A DNA stretch of 64,000 nt, taken from contig NZ_JABWQX020000001.1 of NCBI RefSeq assembly GCF_014268655.2, positions 3,254,001 through 3,318,000 on the forward strand, written 5' to 3'. This stretch comes from Pseudomonas marvdashtae (GTDB lineage Bacteria; Pseudomonadota; Gammaproteobacteria; Pseudomonadales; Pseudomonadaceae). Under the pieces are notes generated by a model. The model made no database searches, was not told where the DNA came from, and worked only from the letters and a program-made list of their open reading frames with translations. Made by a program: the position numbers and the translations under genes. The stretch's first letter is position 1, and each line of letters begins with the position of its first letter. Below, piece by piece: positions 50,576 through 59,154 of this stretch.

Positions 50576-53500
50576 ATGACCTCGCCCTCTTTGGCTGACC
50601 GCCCCTCTGCGCTTGCGCAAAATGTCAGCTTGCAATTCGCCGACTGCCCGACCTTCGAGCAGATCGTCCAGCAAGAGCTTAAACGCGCCCTCCAGTCGAA
50701 ATACCCCTCGCTGGTCATCGACCTCGCCAAGACACAATTGGCCAGCCCCGATGCGATCGTCCGAGGTTGGAATTTTCAAGCGCTCATGCCGCTTGTGCTC
50801 GACTACCTGTCCCTCGGCACGCCCGTGGATTTTGGTTCACAGGGAATCCTTGAATGCTATCTTTCCGACTCACCGCCCCGACGCCTTCGGCCAGCCGATG
50901 GAAGGCTGGACATGGCGCTCGTCGAAAAGTGCGTACTTGAACTGCCTTGGCGCGTCCCCATCGGACTGCAAGATGCACTGACCCATTATTGGAATGGCGA
51001 CATCGCTGCCCGCTCCCAGGCCGTCCCCCATGCTCGCGCCAGCCGCTGGCAATGGCTCAGCGATACCCTCAAGAACATGCTGAATATCCACGGGCTGCAA
51101 CAGCCGGGATTGTCCGAACCGGCGCGCGACGCCCTGGACCAGATCGTCCGCTGGCCGGACCGTGAGGAGCGCTTCAAGCGCAATCTTCCACCGGTCTATG
51201 CCTACCGTCTGGAAAGTACCGTCACCTACGGAGCCACCAGTACCGTGCTGCCCGGCACGGCCATCCTCCTGATGCATTACACACGGTATGGACTGGTCAT
51301 TTTACTGAGTTGCCCCGGCAGCGCCGTGCAATCCTTCGAATCGATAGAAGCCTTCAACAGCTTTTGGGCCGAACGAATCTCCAATCGCTACGCCGTCGAC
51401 ACGGTCATCTGCCAACGCTACGAGATCGCTGGCAATGCCTTCGACACCCAGGCCGCGATGATACTGGAGCAGCAACTGACCGACCTGAAAACCGTCCAGT
51501 TACCCTCTCGGATCGGACAGAAGGACTTGAGTAAGCTCTTCCAGGAACTGAGCGATCCTGCCCGCTATCTGCACGATGCCCCACGCCTCGCGCCAGACCT
51601 CTCGACACAACTGCTGCCTGAATGGCTGGCAAAGGCGTCCCTCCTGGACCAGACCAGATTCCAGCGATACAGCCTGGCACTCGCCGGTGCCAGAAGTCGC
51701 GGTCAAGGGCGTCCGCGCCTGATGGATATCAACGCTTTTACGGCAGACGCCTTGCTCGCCCGGATGGAAAAAACCAACGGCAGCAGCCCGATCAGGGCCC
51801 ATTCCGGGCAATTTCAACCCGACGACGTGCAACTGACCTTCACTCTATCCACGGGATACCCCGGGACCATCGGAATCAGCCAGAAAAAAACCATGAGCCT
51901 GACCCAACTGGCCATCAATAACCTGGTCGCGCGCCCCAGCGGCTATCTGGTGCTCAGTCATCGTCGGGGCCTGACCTTACCGGCGTGGTTGACACCCGGC
52001 TACATCACCGACAAGGGCGGGCTGATCGAACAGGTAGATATAGGCAGCAGCTATCCGCGTTATCTTCAGCAGGAGCTGCTGAGCGACTCGTCTCAAGCGC
52101 GCCAGTACCAAAGAATTTTTGCTGAACAGATCCCGGCGCAGTTGATGCTTGAAGCACTGCAGCAAGCGCTCGATAACCAGAATGGCATGACCCACGAAGG
52201 GCTGCGTCTCATTGAGACACTGTTCCAACCTGACGCTGGCGACCAACGGGTTGACGGTCGTCCCGTGTTCATCCGGCACTTGGCTTTCCTGCGCAAGCCC
52301 AAGGCTACGCCTGACATCGTCGCCAATATGTTCATCATCGAGGCACAGGGCACCCAAACCGGTCCGCACATATTGTATCGTCCCCTTTACACACCCTCCT
52401 TGTTGGCGTTTGCGACGCGCCAGGCGCTGTTAAAGGCCATCGCCACCGCCGGGGATCTGCAAGACAGTGTGCTGACCTGGATGTCCGACGGTGCACGGGC
52501 GGTGTATGCCAACGGTGGTTTCCTTGAGCCACACGTCGTGCATTTTTTCCAGGGCGACGAGTTCAACCTGCCCGAACGGCCCGCCCCGGCGACGCTCGCC
52601 GACGACGGCGTCAACGATGAGTTGCTGCAATACCAGCGCCACGGCGAGTTGATGCAGTATCTTTATGGCTGCAACGCACGAGCCCTGATCGCCCAGGCCG
52701 ACCGCAACTCTGTCTCTAACCGCGAGAGCCGCTGGGCGGTGTTCCTCGAAGGTGGCAGCCTGCTGTTCAATGCGTTCCTGTTTCCGGTCTTGCGTGGTCC
52801 AACCATGGCCGTCGCCTGGCTATGGAGCCTGATGGCCAGCGCCAGCCAGGATATCCCGGCCCTGGTCAGTCAGGACCCGGAGACCCGCGAACTCGCCGCC
52901 GTCGATGTGCTGGTAAACCTGGCCATGCTGGTAAGCCAGTTACGCGCCGCCCGGCTGCCCGCCCGTTCACCGCTGCCCGACGCACTCAAGACGCGAGCTC
53001 TTCGCCCTCCCGCCCCACGAGTCGTCGCACAACAATGGCCCGCGCCGCCCCCGCCCAGCGTCTTCGAGGGAACCGTGACCTTACCCGGCGAACCCTCCGG
53101 CAGACATTTGGCCCTTGCGTTCAGCAGCCCCCGCTACAACCTGAGCCCGGAACAGCGCACTCGCATACGAGGCATGCAGGTGCCACGCCCCGCCACGTTG
53201 CCTGAACCAATAAAGAATGGGCCCTTGAAGGGCCTGTATGTGATCGGCAACAAATGGCACGCGGTAATCCAGGAAAACCTGTATCGGGTCGACCCGGATC
53301 CGGAGGCTGGCACTTCGATTGTCGATCCGCTCGATCCCACACAAATCGGGCCTCTGTTGCAATCGGACCTCGACGGCAACTGGACACTGGATTTGCGCTT
53401 GCGCCTGGTGGGAGGAGCCCTGCCAAGGCGCCTGGAAAATCAGCGACGTCTCAATGCAAAAAAAGCCGCTGACCTTAGCAATGAACTGGCGGATTACCTC

Positions 53501-55246
53501 GCGCAAGAGAACAAACGAGACAAGGCGCTGGACATCGCCCAGCAAGTCATGACGCGATTCGAAGAAACACCCGGCTTTACCGAAGAGCAACGCGCGCCGA
53601 GACGCAAGCTGTTTTACGACCTGCTCAACGAGCAGACCGAGGCCTATCTCAAATTGCTCGACAGCCTGCCCGAACGAGACAGGTTAGGTATCGGCCTGCC
53701 CTCCGAGAGTATCCGCGCACTGATGGAAAATGTAGTCAACAACGCCCGCAAGGCCGTGCTTGTGATCGAAGCACAAATGCAGGCGCTCAATGCGGCTCAC
53801 CCCGGTTTTTCAGGGGAATTGGTCGTGCGAGTCGTGATGAGCGATATGGACGGCTACCTGACGTACCTTGATGGCATGAGCGATATCAACGACCGCGCAA
53901 TCCATTGGCTGGAACTCAAGGATGAGTACCTGGAAAAGTTATTGAACCTGGACTCCATCGGGGCGCAAGCGTTCGAACGCCTGACACAGGGTCGTCCGCT
54001 CAATGAAAGAAACGTTATCGGTGCAAAGGCCTTGCAGGTGGCTGCACTTCCCATGCTCGCAATCAAAAATCCGGCATCCGATTTACCCGATAGCCTGTAC
54101 CGCATCGTCACACCGTTGGCGGAGCAAATGCGCTCCCATGCTGATCTGCAAGCGTATGAGCTGTCCCCTTCGGAGCAATTGGACGTGCTGACGAGCCTCA
54201 CCCAGCACTACGGCGAGGCCTTGGACGCGCTGCAAGGTATGCGAGTGCTCTATGTCGACGATATCAACGAGTCCTATTTCGACAGACTGATCAAGCTGCT
54301 CGACAGTCTGTATCGCGACGTATCCCGGAAACTGGCGGCCGAAGTCAAACCCGAACCCACGCCGCGCAAGCGTGGGCCAAAACGTCCCAAGGTAAATTCG
54401 GGACGCCCCAATAAAAAGGTGATCAAGACGCGCAAGAATGGCGTGCTGATCGGCGACCTCAAGCCAGCCGGCACCGTCTTGCCGATCGAGGTCGTCGAGC
54501 TGCGCTCCGAAGTCGATGACCAGGTCATTGCCACGTATTCGCGTCACGACGAGGTCTGGGATGTCGTTGAAGAACGTCGCCCCACTCCTGCGCCAAGGAC
54601 GAGAGCTGTCAAAACGATTAAAAGTGATGCGCGCCAGTTGCTGGAGCAGTTGGAAGAACGTTTACGTCGTGTGGAAAGCTATAAGAAGCACTGCCGCCAT
54701 CCTCAGGAAATCGAGGAAATCATGAACAATGAGGCGGACCGCTTTAGCGCCCTCGCAACCGAACTCGACAGGGCCTTCACCGCGTCGCAAGCCACGCGCA
54801 CGCCAGCCGAAAAGGCGCTGGGTAACCAATTGTCAGAGGCGATATCCAGGCTGAAGACCAAGGGCAGTGCCCTGCGCACCGAGTTGAGCCTGCAGTTGCC
54901 ACCCACCGACGGCAACCTGCGGTTCCTTTTCGAAAAAAACCTGATCCAGGTCGCACGCCTGGGCGAACGCAAAGCCCTGAAAGGGGCCCGCATGGATTTT
55001 CTTCAGGAATATGCCGTCAATGACCGTAACGGCTCCCCCCTCTGGTACGCTCACTTTCACTACGAAACGGCTGATACACCAAAAGCCGACTATAGCGTCG
55101 CGCATCTGAAAAGCCGGGAGCAACGCCGGGAACACTACCATTCGCTGCTCGCCAAGGCGCAAAACCCCTACGCGGTGATGGATGTGCACCGAGGGCAGAT
55201 TGGCAAATCCCTGGCCAGCGACAAGTTCCTGCCGTTGGCGCCCTGA
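50576..55246 (+). CDS. Giant dermonecrotic-toxin-like (DUF6543-type) protein
   Basis: AAAGGA lies 6 bp before the ATG; the protein has 1556 residues and no signal peptide. The pattern resembles the large Pseudomonas proteins annotated with a dermonecrotic toxin domain (DUF6543): an N-terminal helical region, a segment around 440-480 (LTQLAINNLVARPSGYLVLS, then LPAWLTPGYI), two hydrophobic helices near 725-760, a beta module near 880-950 (GLYVIGNKWHAVIQENLYRV ... LDLRLRLVGG), and a C-terminal domain with LWYAHFHYETAD and AHLKSREQRREH. A basic stretch (RKRGPKRPK, about 1264-1272) precedes a coiled-coil region. No catalytic motif is identified. It stands alone with a strong terminator; no immunity gene or secretion gene adjoins it. 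The toxin label is by resemblance only. Confidence 0.7.
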   Translation: MTSPSLADRPSALAQNVSLQFADCPTFEQIVQQELKRALQSKYPSLVIDLAKTQLASPDAIVRGWNFQALMPLVLDYLSLGTPVDFGSQGILECYLSDSPPRRLRPADGRLDMALVEKCVLELPWRVPIGLQDALTHYWNGDIAARSQAVPHARASRWQWLSDTLKNMLNIHGLQQPGLSEPARDALDQIVRWPDREERFKRNLPPVYAYRLESTVTYGATSTVLPGTAILLMHYTRYGLVILLSCPGSAVQSFESIEAFNSFWAERISNRYAVDTVICQRYEIAGNAFDTQAAMILEQQLTDLKTVQLPSRIGQKDLSKLFQELSDPARYLHDAPRLAPDLSTQLLPEWLAKASLLDQTRFQRYSLALAGARSRGQGRPRLMDINAFTADALLARMEKTNGSSPIRAHSGQFQPDDVQLTFTLSTGYPGTIGISQKKTMSLTQLAINNLVARPSGYLVLSHRRGLTLPAWLTPGYITDKGGLIEQVDIGSSYPRYLQQELLSDSSQARQYQRIFAEQIPAQLMLEALQQALDNQNGMTHEGLRLIETLFQPDAGDQRVDGRPVFIRHLAFLRKPKATPDIVANMFIIEAQGTQTGPHILYRPLYTPSLLAFATRQALLKAIATAGDLQDSVLTWMSDGARAVYANGGFLEPHVVHFFQGDEFNLPERPAPATLADDGVNDELLQYQRHGELMQYLYGCNARALIAQADRNSVSNRESRWAVFLEGGSLLFNAFLFPVLRGPTMAVAWLWSLMASASQDIPALVSQDPETRELAAVDVLVNLAMLVSQLRAARLPARSPLPDALKTRALRPPAPRVVAQQWPAPPPPSVFEGTVTLPGEPSGRHLALAFSSPRYNLSPEQRTRIRGMQVPRPATLPEPIKNGPLKGLYVIGNKWHAVIQENLYRVDPDPEAGTSIVDPLDPTQIGPLLQSDLDGNWTLDLRLRLVGGALPRRLENQRRLNAKKAADLSNELADYLAQENKRDKALDIAQQVMTRFEETPGFTEEQRAPRRKLFYDLLNEQTEAYLKLLDSLPERDRLGIGLPSESIRALMENVVNNARKAVLVIEAQMQALNAAHPGFSGELVVRVVMSDMDGYLTYLDGMSDINDRAIHWLELKDEYLEKLLNLDSIGAQAFERLTQGRPLNERNVIGAKALQVAALPMLAIKNPASDLPDSLYRIVTPLAEQMRSHADLQAYELSPSEQLDVLTSLTQHYGEALDALQGMRVLYVDDINESYFDRLIKLLDSLYRDVSRKLAAEVKPEPTPRKRGPKRPKVNSGRPNKKVIKTRKNGVLIGDLKPAGTVLPIEVVELRSEVDDQVIATYSRHDEVWDVVEERRPTPAPRTRAVKTIKSDARQLLEQLEERLRRVESYKKHCRHPQEIEEIMNNEADRFSALATELDRAFTASQATRTPAEKALGNQLSEAISRLKTKGSALRTELSLQLPPTDGNLRFLFEKNLIQVARLGERKALKGARMDFLQEYAVNDRNGSPLWYAHFHYETADTPKADYSVAHLKSREQRREHYHSLLAKAQNPYAVMDVHRGQIGKSLASDKFLPLAP

Positions 55247-55262
55247 TCGCAACGAAAGAAAA

Positions 55263-55289
55263 AGCCGCAGCCCCTGGGCTGCGGCTTTT
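55263..55289. terminator. Strong bidirectional terminator
   Basis: A perfect 10-bp stem AGCCGCAGCC / GGCTGCGGCT with loop CCTG is preceded by a run of A and followed by TTTT. It lies between the convergent giant-protein and RND genes and should stop both transcripts. Confidence 0.9.
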
Positions 55290-55317
55290 GCCGATCAATC
55301 AAGTGAAGTACACCCCA

Positions 55318-57693
55318 TCAATGGGCAAACAACGAATTGCCCTTCTGCCCCGCCAATTTCTCAGGCTTGATCAGGAACCGCGCCAGCGCCGGCAGCAGCC
55401 ACAGCGCGCCGAACATGTTCCACAGCAGCATGAACGTCAGCATCAAGCCCATGTCGGCCTGGAACTTGATGGCCGAGAAAATCCAGGTGCACACGCCAAT
55501 CGCCAGGCACAGACCGGTGAACAGCACCGCTTTACCAGTGGATTTGAGCGTCTGATAGTAGGCTTCCTGCAACGGCAAGCCGGCCCGCAGGAAACTTTCC
55601 AGGCGGCTGTAGATGTAGATGCCGTAGTCCACGCCGATCCCCACGCCTAAGGCCACCACCGGCAAGGTCGCGACCTTCACGCCAATGCCCATGAATGCCA
55701 TCAGGGCGTTGCCCAGCACCGACGTCAGCACCAGCGGCAACACGATGCACAGCGTCGCCGCCCAGGAACGGAAGGTGATCATGCACATGGTCGCCACGCA
55801 GATGTACACCAGGATCAGGATGGTCAGTTCCGACTCCTTGATCACTTCGTTGGTGGCCGCCTCGATCCCGGCGTTACCGGCGGCGAGGATGAACTCCAGG
55901 CCATCGCGGTTATTTTCCTTGGCGAAGTCCTGCACCGCCTTCACGGCGCGGTCCAGGGTCTCGGCCTTGTGATCGTTGAGGAACACCAGCACCGGCGCCA
56001 GGGAGCAGCTGTTGTTGTACAGGCCATCGGCCCGGGCAATGGAGTTGTTCAGCACGTCCGGGTTGCGCGACAAGGTTTCCCATTTCAGGTTGCCCTCGTT
56101 CATGCCCTTGATCATTTGCTTGGACACGGTCACCAGGGAAATCGCCGACTGCACGCCCTCGGTGTTCTGCATCTTCCACATCAGCTCGTCGATAGGCGCC
56201 ATGGCCTCGTAGCGCGAGCAGCCTTCGGCCTTGGTCTTGACCATCACCACCAGCACATCGGAACTGGTGGAATAGTTACTGATGATGAAATTGTTGTCCT
56301 GGTTGTAACGCGAGTCCGGACGCAGTTCCGGCGCCCCCTGGTCCAGGTCGCCAATCTTCAGGTTCTGGCTGTACCAGAGGCCGCCGCCAAAGGCGAGCAC
56401 GGCCAGGGCAATCGACACCGGCGCGACTTTGGCGCTGGCGAAATTCGACAGCAGGCGCCAGAACGGATGCTCGCGGGTCGCGTCTTTCTTGCTGCGCTCA
56501 ACGGCACGCTTGCTGATGCCGACGTAGGAAATCGCCACCGGTAGCAGGATCAGGTTGGTGAACACGATCACCGCCACCCCGATGGACGCGCCGATGGCCA
56601 GCTCGCGGATCACGCCGATGTCGATGATCAACAGGGTAATGAAGCCGACGGCATCGGCCAGGATGGCGATCATCCCCGGCAGGAACAATTGGCGGAAGGT
56701 GCGCCGTGCGGCGGTCAGGGCGTTGTCCGCCTCGCTGGACTGCAAGGCGATGCCGTTGATTTTCTGCACGCCGTGGGAAATGCCAATGGCGAAGATCAGG
56801 AACGGCACCAGCATCGAATACGGATCGAGACCGAAGCCGGCCGCGTGCATCAACCCCAACTGCCAGACCACCGCCACCAGCGTTGTGCTCAACACCGCGA
56901 CGGTGCTGCGCATGCAGTTGGTGAACCAGTACAGCAGGATCAGGGTAATGACGAAGGCCACGCCGAAGAACAGCACCACCATGACCAAGCCATCGATCAG
57001 GTCACCGACCTTCTTGGCGAAACCGACGATGTGAATCTGCACATTCGGATTCTGGGCTTCGAACTTGTTGCGGATCTTGTCTTCAAGCTCGTGGGAAAAC
57101 TTGCGGTAGTCCAAGGCGAGCAATTTGCCCTGGTCCTGCGGGTCCGGGTAAGACTCCAGCAGCGGGATATCGATGATGCTCGACTTGAAATCGTTGGCGA
57201 CAAGACGCCCCACCTGGCCGGACTTGAGCACGTTGTTGCGCAGAAGATCGAGGCTTTCGGCCGAGCCGTTGTAACTCTGCGGAATCACCTCGCCACCGGC
57301 GAAGCCCTCTTCCGTCACCTCGGTCCAGCGCACGCTGGGGCTCCAGAGTGACTTCAGGCCGGAGCGGTCGACGCCCGAAATGTAGAACACTTCGTCGTGG
57401 ATCTGGCGCAGCGTCTCCATGTAGTCCTTGGAAAAGATATCGCCGTCGGTGGCCTCCACGGAAATCCGCACCGTGTTGCCCAGGTTCGCCAGGTCATTGC
57501 GGTGCTCGAGCATCTTCTCGATGAAGGGGTGCTGGAGGGGGATCATTTTTTCGAAACTGGTGGACGGCCGGATCAGCGTGGCCTGCCAGAACAGGAAAAT
57601 GCTGACCAGCAGGCAGATGATGATCACTGCCGGGCGGTTGTTGAATATAAGGCGTTCGAGAAACGTCGCCTTGTCTTGGTGATGACTGCTCAT
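55318..57693 (-). CDS. RND-superfamily (MMPL-type) transporter
   Basis: The 791-residue protein has one N-terminal membrane helix (about 22-40), a periplasmic domain, a block of five helices (about 235-400), a second periplasmic domain (430-625) and a final block of five or six helices (630-780). This is the single-chain MMPL/HpnN-like RND layout of about half the size of AcrB-type pumps. Typical segments are MLVPFLIFAIGISHGVQKIN and VATLPVVALGVGIGVDYGIY. The upstream gene encodes a YCF48-like propeller, a partner found beside these transporters in Pseudomonas. Substrates of this group are often lipids or hydrophobic compounds; here it is unknown. Confidence 0.86.
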   Translation of the reverse strand: MSSHHQDKATFLERLIFNNRPAVIIICLLVSIFLFWQATLIRPSTSFEKMIPLQHPFIEKMLEHRNDLANLGNTVRISVEATDGDIFSKDYMETLRQIHDEVFYISGVDRSGLKSLWSPSVRWTEVTEEGFAGGEVIPQSYNGSAESLDLLRNNVLKSGQVGRLVANDFKSSIIDIPLLESYPDPQDQGKLLALDYRKFSHELEDKIRNKFEAQNPNVQIHIVGFAKKVGDLIDGLVMVVLFFGVAFVITLILLYWFTNCMRSTVAVLSTTLVAVVWQLGLMHAAGFGLDPYSMLVPFLIFAIGISHGVQKINGIALQSSEADNALTAARRTFRQLFLPGMIAILADAVGFITLLIIDIGVIRELAIGASIGVAVIVFTNLILLPVAISYVGISKRAVERSKKDATREHPFWRLLSNFASAKVAPVSIALAVLAFGGGLWYSQNLKIGDLDQGAPELRPDSRYNQDNNFIISNYSTSSDVLVVMVKTKAEGCSRYEAMAPIDELMWKMQNTEGVQSAISLVTVSKQMIKGMNEGNLKWETLSRNPDVLNNSIARADGLYNNSCSLAPVLVFLNDHKAETLDRAVKAVQDFAKENNRDGLEFILAAGNAGIEAATNEVIKESELTILILVYICVATMCMITFRSWAATLCIVLPLVLTSVLGNALMAFMGIGVKVATLPVVALGVGIGVDYGIYIYSRLESFLRAGLPLQEAYYQTLKSTGKAVLFTGLCLAIGVCTWIFSAIKFQADMGLMLTFMLLWNMFGALWLLPALARFLIKPEKLAGQKGNSLFAH

Positions 57694-57736
57694 GGGGTCC
57701 GCCTTCTTGTTATTGTGCCCGTCTGACAGGCCCGGC

Positions 57737-58789
57737 TCATTTGCTCAATTCGGCGCCCGAGGACGTGGTGGCGCGAACGCCGCCCTGTCCCGCCAGGATC
57801 AGGTTGCCGTTGCCCGCCGCCGTGACCGCCGCCACCGAAATACGATCCGGGCGGTTGAACACGCTGAAGGTCACGCCGTCATCGGTGCTGCGCACCACAC
57901 TGCCGCCGTTGCCGACGATCACGATCGAGCCGTCCGACAGAAGCGTGCTTCCCGACAAACCGAACTCCAACGCGCCACGGGCGGCCTTGAGTTCGACCTG
58001 CTCCCAGGTATCGCCGAAATCGGTGGAGCGGTAGAGGTTGCCGCGCAGGCCATAGGCCAACAGTGTCGAAGGCTGGGCGGTGCCAATCACGCCAAACAGC
58101 GAGCCCTCATACGGGCCTTCGAGCTTTTCCCAGGTCTGTCCCCAGTCGGGGGATCGGAACATGCTGCCGGCTTCGCCGACGATGAACAGCCCGGCGTCTT
58201 TCACGGCGGTCAAGGCGTTGAGGTGGAATTGGTCTTCGTTGTCGAGGCGGTCACTGACGTCGGCCCAGTGCTTGCCGCCATCGGTGGTTTCGTACAACGC
58301 ACCGTAGGCGCCCACCGCAAGACCATGGCTGGCGTCCTTGAACCAGACGTCCAGCAACGGCGCTTCGCGGGTGAGGTCTTCGAATTGCTTGGTCCAGGTA
58401 CTGCCGCCGTCGTCGCTGGCGAGGATCTGCGCGTCGTGCCCGACGGCCCAGCCGTGTTTGTCGTCGACGAAAAACACCGCGGTGAGCAGTTGGCGAGTCG
58501 GCACCTTGGCCTGGGTCCAGGTCTTGCCCTGGTCATCGGAATAGACGATATGCCCACGGTCGCCGACCGCCACCAGGCGCGGCCCGGCGTGGACAACATC
58601 GAGCATCAGGGTCTTGCTGGCCTTGGCCGATTCGACGGAATAGATGACATCGGACGTCGATGCCGCGACCGCCAGCACCGGTGCCGACAAGACGGCAGAG
58701 CCCAGCAGCGAGAGCACCGAGGCCAGCAACGCCACTCGGCGCAGCAACGGCGGCCGGCAGCGGCCCACAGCCATGACAGGCTCATTCAT
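57737..58789 (-). CDS. YCF48-like secreted beta-propeller protein
   Basis: The product, about 350 residues from the ATG at 58789 (AAAGG upstream), has a signal sequence (about 20-43, ending VLAVAAS) and six to seven repeats of the photosystem II assembly factor YCF48/BNR type: IVYSDDQGKTWTQ, ILASDDGGSTWTKQF, LYETTDGGKHWADV, MFRSPDWGQTWEKL, LYRSTDFGDTWEQV and VVRSTDDGVTFSVF. It lies 43 bp before the RND gene on the same strand, so the two form a unit. I infer a periplasmic accessory role. The longer frame to 58918 has no ribosome site. Confidence 0.84.
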   Translation of the reverse strand: MNEPVMAVGRCRPPLLRRVALLASVLSLLGSAVLSAPVLAVAASTSDVIYSVESAKASKTLMLDVVHAGPRLVAVGDRGHIVYSDDQGKTWTQAKVPTRQLLTAVFFVDDKHGWAVGHDAQILASDDGGSTWTKQFEDLTREAPLLDVWFKDASHGLAVGAYGALYETTDGGKHWADVSDRLDNEDQFHLNALTAVKDAGLFIVGEAGSMFRSPDWGQTWEKLEGPYEGSLFGVIGTAQPSTLLAYGLRGNLYRSTDFGDTWEQVELKAARGALEFGLSGSTLLSDGSIVIVGNGGSVVRSTDDGVTFSVFNRPDRISVAAVTAAGNGNLILAGQGGVRATTSSGAELSK

Positions 58790-59154
58790 AGACCTTTCCC
58801 CCATTATTATTGTTATGGCGTGATACGTTGCCAGTCTTGGAGCATAGCCCTGAAACCTGCAATCTAGAGCCACTCGCAAGCGGAACCTATCGTATCGGGC
58901 TTTCGAAAGGTCTGACAATCGACGCCACGTTATCTTTTGTTAACCACGGGGGGTTGACGCTTGGAGTGAATGGCGAGGTATTCGGCGGGGTGATGGCCAG
59001 GGGCTCGGCGGTGGCGGGTATTCCCGATCGTTCCCACGCTCTGCGTGGGAATGTATCCAGTGACGCTCCGCGTCACGGCTTTAAAACGGACGCAGAGCGT
59101 CCAAGGCGGCATTCCCACGCGGAGCGTGGGAACGATCAGCAACGCAGAGCCTGT
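58790..59154. other. Intergenic region with repeat, between pepN and the YCF48-like gene
   Basis: This gap should hold the promoter of the YCF48/RND pair, near 58800-58950. The only feature I can name is the palindromic repeat at 59026-59137, close to the 3' end of pepN, where it may serve as transcript end. No terminator with a T-run and no gene is seen. Confidence 0.5.
59026..59137. repeat. 112-bp palindromic repeat (copy 2 of 2)
   Basis: Outer arms GATCGTTCCCACGC / GCGTGGGAACGATC and inner hairpins (GTGACGCTCCGCGTCAC, GGACGCAGAGCGTCC) match the copy at 46197-46298 apart from a few base changes and about ten extra bases in the middle. Confidence 0.88.
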
